Source: a bacterium
Lineage (GTDB): Bacteria; Bacteroidota; Bacteroidia; Flavobacteriales; Schleiferiaceae
DNA length: 64,000 nucleotides
Direction: 5' to 3'
NCBI GenBank assembly: GCA_016125155.1
Contig: WGMI01000012.1
Location: 124,001-188,000, forward strand
The position numbers and the translations under genes were made by a program. How positions within the stretch are numbered: the first letter of the stretch is position 1; each line of letters begins with the position of its first letter. Below are positions 44,719 through 53,855 of this stretch, in pieces. A model generated the notes under the pieces. That model saw only the letters and a list, made by a program, of their open reading frames with translations. It had not been told where the DNA came from and searched no databases.

Positions 44719-45765
44719 ATGGATAGTGCTATACATGAAATATTGAAGGTCTTTCTCGACGGGAGATCGTGCATCATCGATGTGCGATCGCCTTCGGAGT
44801 ATGCCCAAGGTCATATTCCGGGATCGCAGTCGCTGCCGCTTTTTGACGATGCAGAGCGCCATAAGGTAGGTTTGTGTTATGCCGAATCGGGACAGGCAGC
44901 AGCGGTGCGTTTGGGGCTCGAACTCGCGGGGCCAAAACTCAAGAACTTGGTCGATCGGGCCGAGGCGCTGTCGGATGGGCGCCCCATCGGACTGTATTGC
45001 TGGAGGGGGGGGATGCGCAGCGGCTCGATGGCTTGGTTGCTTCAAACCGCGGGATTGGAAGTACAAACCTTGGTCGGGGGCTACAAGACCTATCGCAGGG
45101 CGCTGAAGTCGCTGTTTGAATCTCCTTTGCCGCTTCGGGTGCTCTGCGGGCCAACGGGCTCCGACAAAACCGGCATCCTCCATGCTCTGGCCACCCAAGG
45201 CGCTCAGGTGGTAGATTTGGAAGGGCTGGCGCACCACAAAGGATCGAGCTTTGGCGCCATTGGCCAACCCGAGCAACCTTCAAACGAAACCTTTCAAAAC
45301 CGCGTGTTTGAAGCCTTTCGACGCCTCGACCCCAATCAATGGATGTGGATTGAAGACGAATCGCACGCCATTGGCAAGGTTCGGTTGCCCGATGGGTTGT
45401 ACGCGGGTTTGCTCCGCGCTCATTGGGTGTGGGTCGATCGCCCTTTCGAACTGCGGCTCGGGCACTTGGTGGAAACCTATGGAAGCGCGCCCCGGGAATT
45501 GCTCCGGGCAGGCATTGAGCGCATTCGACGGCGGTTGGGGGGGAAAGACTGCACCTTTGCACTCGACTATCTCGATCGGGGCGAACTCAGGGAATGCGCG
45601 GCATTGCTGTTGACATACTACGACCGCACTTATCGGGAGGGGATGGCCAAAAAGAATCCGGAATTGGGCGTTATTTGGTCCGGAGACTCTGCGGACATAG
45701 CGTCGATTGCCCGACAAATCATCGCTTTAGAACCCACAAACCCTCATCGCCATTTCCATGAATGA
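44719..45765 (+). CDS. selU: tRNA 2-selenouridine synthase (rhodanese plus P-loop)
   Basis: A 348-aa enzyme that replaces sulfur of 2-thiouridine with selenium at the tRNA wobble base. The N-terminal rhodanese domain has IIDVRSPSEYAQGHIPGS and the catalytic Cys94 in YCWRGGMRSGS. The second domain should have a P-loop GxxGSGKT; here it reads GPTGSDKT (144-151), with Asp149 in place of the last Gly. The codons for the catalytic loop include a run of eight G (45005-45012). The end overlaps selD by 8 nt, so the pair makes and uses selenophosphate. Confidence 0.93.
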   Translation: MDSAIHEILKVFLDGRSCIIDVRSPSEYAQGHIPGSQSLPLFDDAERHKVGLCYAESGQAAAVRLGLELAGPKLKNLVDRAEALSDGRPIGLYCWRGGMRSGSMAWLLQTAGLEVQTLVGGYKTYRRALKSLFESPLPLRVLCGPTGSDKTGILHALATQGAQVVDLEGLAHHKGSSFGAIGQPEQPSNETFQNRVFEAFRRLDPNQWMWIEDESHAIGKVRLPDGLYAGLLRAHWVWVDRPFELRLGHLVETYGSAPRELLRAGIERIRRRLGGKDCTFALDYLDRGELRECAALLLTYYDRTYREGMAKKNPELGVIWSGDSADIASIARQIIALEPTNPHRHFHE

Positions 45766-46831
45766 AGCACCTGCCCCCTTCAACGGGACTCCTGAGTCGA
45801 TTCGGTTGACTCAATTCAGCCATGGAGCAGGCTGTGGATGTAAAATAGCACCCGACCAACTCGACCGCATCTTGGCGGGATCGGGCACCTCGTCTGTGTT
45901 TGATCGTTTGTTGGTGGGGCACGCCCAAAAAGACGATGCCGCGGTGTACGAAACCGAGGACGGTTGTCTGATTTCCACCACCGACTTTTTTACCCCGATT
46001 GTGGACGATGCCTTTGATTTCGGCGAAATCGCCTCGGTCAACGCCTTGTCGGATGTGTATGCCATGGGCGGACGGCCTTTGATGGCGATTGCCATATTGG
46101 GTTGGCCGATCGATAAACTGCCTGTAGAATTGGCCGGGGCAGTGGTAAAAGGGGCGCGTTCGGCCTGCGAAAGGGCTGGCATTCCGCTCGCGGGGGGGCA
46201 CAGCATCGATTTGGCGGAGCCCATTTTTGGTTTGGCCGTAAGCGGTTGGGTCGAGAAAAGCCGGCTCAAAACCAACGGTGGAGCGAAGGAGGGCGATGTG
46301 TTGTTTTTGAGCAAGCCCTTGGGCGTAGGTCTGCTATCGACGGCCCAGAAGCGCGGTTTGGCCCATGAAGCCGATTTGCACGAAGGATGGGCTTCAATGA
46401 AGAAGCTCAACACCCTGGGCGCCGAGTTGTCCGAATGGGCGGAAGTCCATGCCCTTACTGACGTAACCGGGTTTGGATTGGGCGGTCATTTGCTCGAAGT
46501 CTGCAACAGCTCGGGCTTGGACGCCGAACTCGATTGGAGTGCCCTACCTCGGTTTGATTGGGCACAGGGTTATTTTGATCAAGGCTGTGCGCCCGGTGGC
46601 ACCCAACGGAATTTGCGGAGCTATGGAACTCAAATCGGTTTTGAAGGGGTTTGGGAACGCCATCTGTTGGCCGATCCTCAGACTTCTGGGGGATTGTTGT
46701 TTTCTGTAGCTCCCAAAGCGGTCCATGCGATGGTTACCTTGTTGCAGTCCCACGATTGTCCCGCCCTGCCGATCGGTCGGATGCGCAAACCAAAAAATCC
46801 GGGTAGTCCACGCATCGAGCCCCTCGGGTAG
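45758..46831 (+). CDS. selD: selenide, water dikinase (selenophosphate synthetase)
   Basis: A 357-aa AIRS-like ATP-binding enzyme. The catalytic loop GAGCGCKI has Cys26 (Cys form, not selenocysteine) and Lys29. Downstream are DDAAVYETEDGCLISTTDFFTPIVDDAFDFGEIASVNALSDVYAMGGRP, the LAGGHSIDL segment and VTGFGLGGHLLEV, then LADPQTSGGLLFSV. It makes selenophosphate from selenide and ATP. Overlap with selU and absence of selA/selB in the window suggest selenium is used for tRNA 2-selenouridine, though selenoprotein genes may lie elsewhere. Confidence 0.97.
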   Translation: MNEAPAPFNGTPESIRLTQFSHGAGCGCKIAPDQLDRILAGSGTSSVFDRLLVGHAQKDDAAVYETEDGCLISTTDFFTPIVDDAFDFGEIASVNALSDVYAMGGRPLMAIAILGWPIDKLPVELAGAVVKGARSACERAGIPLAGGHSIDLAEPIFGLAVSGWVEKSRLKTNGGAKEGDVLFLSKPLGVGLLSTAQKRGLAHEADLHEGWASMKKLNTLGAELSEWAEVHALTDVTGFGLGGHLLEVCNSSGLDAELDWSALPRFDWAQGYFDQGCAPGGTQRNLRSYGTQIGFEGVWERHLLADPQTSGGLLFSVAPKAVHAMVTLLQSHDCPALPIGRMRKPKNPGSPRIEPLG

Positions 46832-46876
46832 TTTGAAGAAGTCCCAGTGAATTGAGGGTATTGTTCCGGTAGAGAA

Positions 46877-46904
46877 TTAAAAAACCCCGGGAGACCGGGG
46901 TTCA
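46877..46904 (-). terminator. Rho-independent terminator of the RRM gene
   Basis: On the minus strand AACCCCGG/CCGGGGTT with a TCTC loop is followed by TTTTTT. It lies 21 nt beyond the RRM stop codon; the same stem may also slow readthrough from selD. Confidence 0.85.
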
Positions 46905-46924
46905 AAAACTTCGAAAAGGGTAGA

Positions 46925-47278
46925 TCAATAGCGATCGTTGCGGCGCTCGTAGCCACCGCCACCACCACCATAACCGCCACCGCGGTTGTATCCTCCACCG
47001 CCTCCACCGCGGTTGAAGCCTCCGCCTCCGCCTTCTTCGCGGGGACGGGCTTCGTTGACCCGGAGGTTACGGCCTTGAAAATCGACTTCGTTGAGTTGCT
47101 CGATGGCGAGCTTGCCCTCGGCATCGTTGGTCATTTCCACGAAGCCAAAACCCCGTGAGCGACCGGTTTCGCGATCCATGACGATCTTGACGGAACTCAC
47201 TTCTCCATATTGCTCGAAGAGCGACCGGAGCTGGTTTTCCTCAACGCGGTAGCTGAGGTTGGACACATAAATATTCAT
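46925..47278 (-). CDS. RRM RNA-binding protein with Gly-rich tail
   Basis: 117 aa from the ATG at 47278. One RNA-recognition motif: RNP2 IYVSNLSY at residues 3-10 and RNP1 RGFGFVEM at about 43-50, followed by an EARPREEGGGGG linker and a Gly/Arg/Tyr tail (residues 82-117) like those of cold-inducible RNA-binding proteins. In Bacteroidota, which often lack Hfq, such RRM proteins are thought to act as general RNA chaperones. A possible -7 element TACTTTTG lies at 47403-47396, giving a leader of about 110 nt. Confidence 0.93.
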   Translation of the reverse strand: MNIYVSNLSYRVEENQLRSLFEQYGEVSSVKIVMDRETGRSRGFGFVEMTNDAEGKLAIEQLNEVDFQGRNLRVNEARPREEGGGGGFNRGGGGGGYNRGGGYGGGGGGYERRNDRY

Positions 47279-47520
47279 CACACTGAAAAGAGGTTAAGTT
47301 GAAAAAGGCCTTGAGGGAGAGAAGGCACAATCGACCTTGGGCTCTTTTCAGCACAAAAGACAGTACTTGGCACAGGCTTCCACTCAAAATGCGCTCAAAA
47401 GTAGTACAAATACTCATACCAAAATCAGAAAGCCGAAACGGCTGGAAAATGCGGTGGATTGAGCCCGTTTTTTTAAGTGCCAATACGCTCTTGTTTTAGA
47501 CTCCTGCGAAGCACTTTGAT

Positions 47521-49461
47521 TCACCGCCCTCGGAGAATATGGACAGGCCCTTTGTAGAGTACGATTCCCGATCGAACCAGTACAACATAATAGGAGCCAT
47601 CGGGCAGCTGATTGCCCCCGGCATCTTGGCCCCTCCATTGGTTGTCATATTCAAGGCGCTGATAGACCACAGAACCCCAGCGATTGTATACCGTAAAATC
47701 CGCGGGTTCGCTCTCGACAAAGCGCGACAAATCGAGGAATTCGTTCAAGCCGTCCCCATTGGGCGTCAGGGTATTGGCGGGAGGGTCGTCCGATTCGGGC
47801 CCCACGACAAACACCCGAACCGAATCGATTCCAGCACAGCCGAGGGCGTCGAGGACGCGGACGTAAAAAGTGGTGGTATCGGCAAACGGCCAGACTTGGA
47901 TGCTCTGCTCGTAGCGACCGCTATAGCGCGCTGGTATATCACTATACCAATAGAACGACTGTCCGCCATTGGCGCTTAAAACGGCGTTTTGCCCCGGGGC
48001 AATCACTTGGTCCGGGCCCGCATCGACCGTGGCGTTGAGGTTGCTGATGAATATGCTGTCGCTCAAAACGATTTGACAATTGGGCGGATAGGTCACAAAC
48101 AACTCCGCCACATGCCAACCGGGGGTGGTCCAACTCACGGGAGGAGGAACCAGTTGCCCCCAACCGATCGGACTGGCATCCGGACTAAAGTCCCAAACAA
48201 AGCTGGAGCCGGGCGGCCAATTGCCCACCGCCTCGTATTGAATGTTTTGCACTTCGAAGCAGGGGACGCCTGTCCACAGGAGATTTCCGGTGACCTCGGG
48301 CTGGACGACAAACTGAAAAGTGGTGGTATCGCTGCACACAAAGCCGGGATTGACGATCAGTTGAACGGTAAAGGTGTCTGCATACGGAAATGTAAACACC
48401 GGATTGGCCACATTCGAGGTATCGTCGAGTACGCCGGGTACGCCGAAATCCCAATGGAGGGTGGTGAAGTTGGGGCTCTGATTGACAAATCCCACCGTGA
48501 GTCCCACGCAGTTGATGTCGGGATCTTCGACCGGAGTGAGCATATCGGCCACCAAATTGCTCACACATTGGGTAACGATGAACTGATAGTCCAAACGCAC
48601 AGTACTGAGAGGTAAGCCATTGCGAAATTCGGTCACACAGATGCCCACCACGAAACGACCGAGTTGATTGGGCAATCCGAACATCTTGCCCGTGCTGTCC
48701 TCTAGGGTTATGGCTGGAGCACCAGGCATCGGATTGGTCGCCGAAAATCCGGCTGCAAAGGGGACTGCTGTATACGGAGGGGGGCAAGAAGGTTGGGGGG
48801 TAACGGCATTGCACCCGCTGCCTCCGCTTTGGCCCCCTCCATTGAGAATCTCGCAAAACTCGAAGTGAAGCGAGTCTCCGTCGGGATCGCTGGCCGCGAT
48901 CTGAACTTGGAGGGGATCGCCCAGACAGAGCACAATGGGCGGAGGGGCCGTGAATTGGGGGGAACTGTTGCAATTGGCGCCCTGATCGGGAATCCGGACC
49001 GAATAGGTGTTGCCGTAAGATCCGGAATTGACGACGTTGTCGATGCCACCATTGCGGCAACACCGCTGATGGACCAGCAAGTATCCACCGGGAATAGGGG
49101 GCAAATTGAGCACCGTCGTATAGTCTGCATACTCCGTGCACAGGCCGGGCGGAGAACTCAAACAAGGATTGCCCGTGCTGTTGTTGGGCAGAATGAATTC
49201 GGTTCCCTTGGCCACGCCTACATTGAGGATCAGATTGTTGGACGCATCGTATACAGCGAGGTCCGCCAGGTTGTCGAATGCAGCCCCGCTGCCTCCACAG
49301 TCTCTGTATACCCGAAGCTTTACCTCGTAGTCGTTTCCGCCCAAACAGGTATAAGTCAGATGCCCCCCGACCAGGTGGGCAGCACTCAGCGTACCACTGG
49401 ACCACAGGAGGGCGAAAACCCAGCCCGACATTACTCCAAAAAGGGTCCTCATTGGATTCAT
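47521..49461 (-). CDS. large surface protein with PKD-like domains and gliding-type C-terminal domain
   Basis: 646 aa from the ATG at 49461, with a signal peptide (LFGVMSGWVFALLWSSGTLSA). The N-terminal third is rich in Cys (YTCLGGNDYEVKLRVYRDCGGSG, CLSSPPGLC, HQRCCRNGG), and the middle contains PKD-type beta sandwiches (LHWDFGVPGVLDDTSNVANP, SFVWDFSP). The C-terminus is the type B gliding-motility/T9SS domain: TLTPNGDGLNEFLDL, FTVYNRWGSVVYQ, YDNQWRG and LPDGSYYVVL. It is therefore a probable type IX secretion cargo. The adhesin role is inferred. Confidence 0.88.
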   Translation of the reverse strand: MNPMRTLFGVMSGWVFALLWSSGTLSAAHLVGGHLTYTCLGGNDYEVKLRVYRDCGGSGAAFDNLADLAVYDASNNLILNVGVAKGTEFILPNNSTGNPCLSSPPGLCTEYADYTTVLNLPPIPGGYLLVHQRCCRNGGIDNVVNSGSYGNTYSVRIPDQGANCNSSPQFTAPPPIVLCLGDPLQVQIAASDPDGDSLHFEFCEILNGGGQSGGSGCNAVTPQPSCPPPYTAVPFAAGFSATNPMPGAPAITLEDSTGKMFGLPNQLGRFVVGICVTEFRNGLPLSTVRLDYQFIVTQCVSNLVADMLTPVEDPDINCVGLTVGFVNQSPNFTTLHWDFGVPGVLDDTSNVANPVFTFPYADTFTVQLIVNPGFVCSDTTTFQFVVQPEVTGNLLWTGVPCFEVQNIQYEAVGNWPPGSSFVWDFSPDASPIGWGQLVPPPVSWTTPGWHVAELFVTYPPNCQIVLSDSIFISNLNATVDAGPDQVIAPGQNAVLSANGGQSFYWYSDIPARYSGRYEQSIQVWPFADTTTFYVRVLDALGCAGIDSVRVFVVGPESDDPPANTLTPNGDGLNEFLDLSRFVESEPADFTVYNRWGSVVYQRLEYDNQWRGQDAGGNQLPDGSYYVVLVRSGIVLYKGPVHILRGR

Positions 49462-49705
49462 GGGAAACAAATTAAACCGAACTCCCCAGTGCTTTGCCTG
49501 TCCTCTGAGTAAAGGATTCGAGTAGCCGGTTGGCCGGGCGACCCGCCTGAGCCGGGCGCAAAAAGGGAGTGCAGTTTACGCCAACGATTTTATTTAGTCG
49601 TCGTGAGTTATCAAACAAACTCGGTGAATAGATTGGGAGGGAGTGGACGCGTTTTCTAGAGAGTGGGCCCCTAATTTGGAACAACCCAAAACACAGCAAC
49701 CTTCC

Positions 49706-51190
49706 ATGGCCCAAACCCAAGCCCTCCTTGCTCCGATCTCGGTCGATCCGGAAAACCTTCCCCTCAAAGGGGCCCGTCTCAAGTCTTCGGAGTCGACGGA
49801 GTCGGGAGGCAATCCCAAATCTTCCGCCAAAAAGACGGGTCGGAAAAAGGATTCGGAGAAGAAGATCTTCGTGCTCGATACATCGGTGATTTTGTTTGAT
49901 CACAATGCCATTCAGCATTTTGAAGAGCACGATGTGGCCATTCCCATCACCGTTCTCGAAGAACTCGACGAGTTTAAAAAGGGCAACGACACCAAGAACT
50001 TTGAGGCTCGGGAATTTATTCGCTTTCTCGACAAGAAAGTCGGAGACAACAGCCTGCAAGAGTGGAATTCGCTCAATGGGGGGTCCAAAGGCAAGTTCAA
50101 GGTCATCATGAATACGGAAGGCAGCCGTCTCGATGCCACCCGGGTGTTTTCCATGCGCAAAAACGACCATTTCATCTTGAATTCGGCCCTGTCCATGATG
50201 GCGGAGGCCCCGGACCGCAAGGTCATTTTGGTCACCAAAGACATCAACCTCCGCCTCAAGGCCAAGGCGATGAACATCCCCGCCGAGGACTACAAGACGG
50301 GCAAGATCAAAGACGTCCACAACCTGTTTACCGGACGCGGACAAATCGATGGATTTCCGCATGAACTGATCGACGAACTCTACCGGGAATCCAAGGTGGA
50401 TGCGGATCAAATGATCGAGGCGGTCGGAGGGAAATTTCAACCGGTCAACAACCACTTCTACATCCTCAAGTCGAACCGCAGTTCGATGTTGTCTTACTAC
50501 AACCCCTTTGAACACGCGTTTGAGCAGGTTGAGAAGCGGACATTTTACGGAATCAAACCGCGGAATGCCGAGCAAACCTTCGCGCTGCACGCCATCTTGA
50601 ACCCCGAAGTCAAATTGGTCAGTTTGCAGGGGGTGGCGGGAACGGGCAAGACGCTTTTGGCGCTGGCCGGTTCGCTCGAGCAACGACGAGATTTTAAACA
50701 GATTTACCTCGCCCGCCCCATCGTGCCTTTGAGCAATAAAGACATCGGCTTCTTGCCGGGCGATATGAAGGCCAAGATCAATCCCTATATGCAGCCGCTC
50801 TGGGACAATTTGAAGTACATCAAGAATCAATTCCGCGAGCAGGACAAAGAGTATAAGCAGATCGACGAAATGGTGAACACCGAGAAGATCCTGGTGACGC
50901 CCTTGGCCTATATCCGTGGTCGGTCTTTGAGCAATGTCATTTTTATCGTTGACGAAGCCCAGAATCTAACACCGCACGAGGTCAAGACGATCATTACCCG
51001 GGCAGGAGAAAACGCCAAGTTCATCTTTACCGGCGACATTCACCAAATCGATACGCCCTATCTGGACGAACAGTCCAATGGGTTGAGCTACCTCATCGAC
51101 AAGCTCAAAGGCAACAAATTGTTTGCGCACATTACCCTCGAGAAAGGGGAGCGGAGCGAACTCGCCAATCTGGCCAACGATTTGCTTTAG
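49706..51190 (+). CDS. PIN domain fused to PhoH-type ATPase
   Basis: 494 aa from the ATG at 49706; a GTG at 49643, preceded by GGGAGGGA, would add 21 residues. The PIN ribonuclease domain opens KKIFVLDTSVILFDHNAIQHFEEHDVAIPITVLEELDEFKKG, with Asp and Glu metal ligands and a later HFILNSALSM and ILVTKDINLRLKA. The PhoH ATPase follows: GVAGTGKT, RPIVPLSNKDIGFLPGDM, FIVDEAQNLTPHEVKTIITR and FTGDIHQIDTP. Such PhoH2-type proteins unwind and cleave RNA. It may take part in RNA turnover or growth control. Confidence 0.93.
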   Translation: MAQTQALLAPISVDPENLPLKGARLKSSESTESGGNPKSSAKKTGRKKDSEKKIFVLDTSVILFDHNAIQHFEEHDVAIPITVLEELDEFKKGNDTKNFEAREFIRFLDKKVGDNSLQEWNSLNGGSKGKFKVIMNTEGSRLDATRVFSMRKNDHFILNSALSMMAEAPDRKVILVTKDINLRLKAKAMNIPAEDYKTGKIKDVHNLFTGRGQIDGFPHELIDELYRESKVDADQMIEAVGGKFQPVNNHFYILKSNRSSMLSYYNPFEHAFEQVEKRTFYGIKPRNAEQTFALHAILNPEVKLVSLQGVAGTGKTLLALAGSLEQRRDFKQIYLARPIVPLSNKDIGFLPGDMKAKINPYMQPLWDNLKYIKNQFREQDKEYKQIDEMVNTEKILVTPLAYIRGRSLSNVIFIVDEAQNLTPHEVKTIITRAGENAKFIFTGDIHQIDTPYLDEQSNGLSYLIDKLKGNKLFAHITLEKGERSELANLANDLL

Positions 51191-51199
51191 GACAAGGGT

Positions 51200-52690
51200 T
51201 TATTCCTCATTCTCTCCGACGCCCGAAAACAACCCCGAATACAAATCGCTGTAGCGGAGTCCAAGTACCAGTTTGTCGCGATTGATGCGCGCGTGCTCGG
51301 ACAAAGCCCAGAGGACGAATTCCATGGCGAAATAAAATCCCGTGGAGTCGATTTTTCTCGAGTGGTTCCGCGCAAAATCCAAAAGAGGGCGGTGCGCCTC
51401 AAGGGCTGTGCGATAGTCGGTGTCGCTGGCATCGAAGTGCACATCCACCATCAACCCCTCTCCAAAGGCGTTGATTAACCCCAAATAAGGGTTGCTCGGA
51501 TCGCTTTGTTTGAGTTTTTCCATGGGGGGGAAATACCGGGGCAACAGCCGTTTGATGGCTGCGCCCAGCAGGTGTTCGGCCACCGAGTGCGCTCCTTCCT
51601 GTTCCCCTTCATAGACCAATTCCACTTTGCCAATGATGCTGGGCACCACCCCGGCAAAATCGCTGAGCCGAATGCAGGTGCGGTTTTCTCCGTTGAGGAG
51701 CATGCGGCGCTCGGCAGTGCTGTACAAATTCTCGAGGGCCGAGACACTAAGGCGAGCGCTGACCCCGCTTTTGGGATCGACGTATTCGCTCTCTCGGGCC
51801 TCAAAGCCAATTTGTTCGAGCAGGGTGGCGGCCATATCGGGCAAATCGATGCAGTCGCGCAATCCCGGGGCAATCCGTGCTTCCTGACGCGTAATCTGGG
51901 CCGAGGTTTCAAGGTCTTCGGGATAGTGCGTCATGATTTGACTCCCGATGCGGTCCTTGAGCGGGGTGACGATCGAACCGCGGTTGGTGTAGTCTTCTGG
52001 GTTGGCCGTGAACACAAACTGAACATCGATGGGCAAACGGAGCTGAAAACCGCGAATTTGGATGTCGCCTTCTTGCAAAATGTTGAACAAAGCCACTTGA
52101 ATGCGCGGCTGCAAATCGGGCAATTCGTTGATGACGAACAAGCACCGATGCGCCCTTGGAATCATCCCAAAGTGGATAACCCGCTCGTCGGAATACGCCA
52201 GTTTTAGATTGGCGGCTTTGATGGGGTCCACGTCTCCGATCAAATCGGCCACGCTGACATCAGGGGTGGCGAGTTTTTCAAAGTAGCGTTCCTCCCGGTG
52301 CATCCATCGGACTTCGGTCAGATCTCCGTGTTCGTCTACATAGGCCTTGGCGCGGTTGGAAATGGGCAAAAGCGGGTCTTCGCGCAATTCGGTACAGGTC
52401 AAATAGGGCACCCATTCGTCCAATAACTGCACCATGCTCCGCGCCAATCGGGTTTTCGCCTGCCCCCTCAGCCCGAGCAAGTTGATGTGATGCCGGGAGA
52501 GCAGCGCCCGCTGCAAGTCGGGAATAACGCTGTATTGGTAGCCGTGGATTCCCGCAAAGACCTCGCGCTTCTCGCGCAAGGCTTCAATGAGGTTTTGTCG
52601 CAATTCGTCCCGGATGCTCCGGGGCTGATAACCGGAGTGCTTCAGGGCGCCAAGGGTCGAAATGTCAGGGGGGGCACAAGGAGAGGTCAT
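51200..52690 (-). CDS. MoxR/magnesium-chelatase-like AAA+ ATPase
   Basis: A 496-aa AAA+ protein. The Walker A reads GLRGQAKT near residue 73, as in the ChlI/BchI-like branch. The Walker B strand FVINELPDLQPRIQVALFNILQEGDIQIRG has Asn in place of Asp before the Glu, and sensor I is FTANPEDYTNRGSIVTPLKDRIGSQI. A C-terminal helical region follows. Its start overlaps the vWA gene stop by ATGA, the usual pairing of a MoxR-type ATPase with a vWA adaptor. Such pairs act as chaperones or metal-insertion machines; the client here is unknown. Confidence 0.88.
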   Translation of the reverse strand: MTSPCAPPDISTLGALKHSGYQPRSIRDELRQNLIEALREKREVFAGIHGYQYSVIPDLQRALLSRHHINLLGLRGQAKTRLARSMVQLLDEWVPYLTCTELREDPLLPISNRAKAYVDEHGDLTEVRWMHREERYFEKLATPDVSVADLIGDVDPIKAANLKLAYSDERVIHFGMIPRAHRCLFVINELPDLQPRIQVALFNILQEGDIQIRGFQLRLPIDVQFVFTANPEDYTNRGSIVTPLKDRIGSQIMTHYPEDLETSAQITRQEARIAPGLRDCIDLPDMAATLLEQIGFEARESEYVDPKSGVSARLSVSALENLYSTAERRMLLNGENRTCIRLSDFAGVVPSIIGKVELVYEGEQEGAHSVAEHLLGAAIKRLLPRYFPPMEKLKQSDPSNPYLGLINAFGEGLMVDVHFDASDTDYRTALEAHRPLLDFARNHSRKIDSTGFYFAMEFVLWALSEHARINRDKLVLGLRYSDLYSGLFSGVGENEE

Positions 52691-53796
52691 AGCTTCTTTT
52701 TGCGGTTTTTTTCGTAGTCCTCAAAGACCAAACTCCCCAGTCCCTTGAGACCCGTATAGAACGCCTTGCCTTTGTTGATGTCGGTAAAGGACCGGATGAA
52801 TTGTTGGAGGTAGGGATCGCGGGCAATCATAAACGTGGTTACGGGAATACCGGCCTTGCGCAGCGCTGCTGCCCGACCCATGCACTTACCCACGATGTAG
52901 TCGTCCAGACCCACGCTGTTCATATAATGACTGCCGTCAGGCTCGGTAACACAACTGGGTTTGCCATCGGTGATCATCAAAATCTGTTTGTTGGCCGCTT
53001 TCTTTTTCCGGAGAATTTCGCTGGCCAAGTCGAGCCCGGCCACGGTGTTGGTATGGTAGGGTCCCACCTGCACATAGGGGAGTTCGCTCAATTCGATGGG
53101 CCAGGCATCATCGCCAAACGCAATGATGTCCAACGTGTCTTTGGGATAGCGCGTACGAATCAGTTCCGCCAGGGCCAAGGCCACTCGTTTGGCCGGTGTA
53201 ATGCGGTCTTCGCCATAAAGGATCATCGAATGCGACAAATCGATCATCAAAACCGTGCTCAGTTGCGATTTGTGCAGGCGTTCCCGGACCAGCAGATCGG
53301 ATTCGAGCAGCCATTCGGGCTCCGGACCGCGCAGTATCTGCGCATTTTGAAGCGATTCGGTCATCGAGATGGTATCGGGGGCATCTCCGAATTCGTAGGC
53401 CCTCAATTCGGCCGTGTCTTCGTCTCCACTTCCCGTGTAGCGCGTTCGATGATTCCCGGCACTCCCGGTTTTCTTGAGTTTGCCAAAGACCTTTTCGAGG
53501 GCGCTTTGTCGGATGGCCTGCTCGGTTTTGGCGCTCATTTCCAATCCTCCGCCACCCTCTACGACTTCGCGCAAATAGCCGCGTTTTTTGAGGTCCTCGA
53601 GAAAATCGTCGACGGTGTATTCTGAGGTGGTGAGATTGTGTTCTCGGTCGAGGACGCGCAGCCAGTCCAGCGCCTCTTCGACGTCGCCCGAGGTGCGGAG
53701 CAACAGCTCTTTAAACAGGTCAAAAAGGCGTTCAAAGGGCGTTTTATCGCGTCCGCGATAGGGGCCGAACCGGAGGCCGGAATGGGGAATTCGCAT
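52687..53796 (-). CDS. von Willebrand factor A domain protein
   Basis: A 369-aa protein. Residues about 180-365 form the vWA domain: strand VLMIDLSHSMI with the MIDAS motif (D-L-S-H-S), a later DTLDIIAFGDDAWP, the second MIDAS site around YHTNTVAGLDLA and LMITDGKPSCV. The N-terminal 170 residues are charged and helical (FLEDLKKRGYLREVV). It is translationally coupled to the AAA+ gene, so the two probably form an ATPase-adaptor complex like RavA-ViaA or BchI-BchD. No metal chelatase pathway genes are nearby. Confidence 0.88.
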   Translation of the reverse strand: MRIPHSGLRFGPYRGRDKTPFERLFDLFKELLLRTSGDVEEALDWLRVLDREHNLTTSEYTVDDFLEDLKKRGYLREVVEGGGGLEMSAKTEQAIRQSALEKVFGKLKKTGSAGNHRTRYTGSGDEDTAELRAYEFGDAPDTISMTESLQNAQILRGPEPEWLLESDLLVRERLHKSQLSTVLMIDLSHSMILYGEDRITPAKRVALALAELIRTRYPKDTLDIIAFGDDAWPIELSELPYVQVGPYHTNTVAGLDLASEILRKKKAANKQILMITDGKPSCVTEPDGSHYMNSVGLDDYIVGKCMGRAAALRKAGIPVTTFMIARDPYLQQFIRSFTDINKGKAFYTGLKGLGSLVFEDYEKNRKKKL

Positions 53797-53855
53797 GCAT
53801 AAAGGTAACAGCGTCCAAGGTCATTGGTTCGCACCCCGAAGTGGGCCCGCGGGGT

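Noticed and set aside
45758-46831. Possible selenocysteine in SelD.
   Set aside because: The active-site codon is TGT for Cys26, not TGA, so no recoding is needed.
46952-47035. CRISPR-like or satellite repeat in the RRM gene.
   Set aside because: The repeats are Gly codons of the low-complexity tail, not a DNA repeat array.
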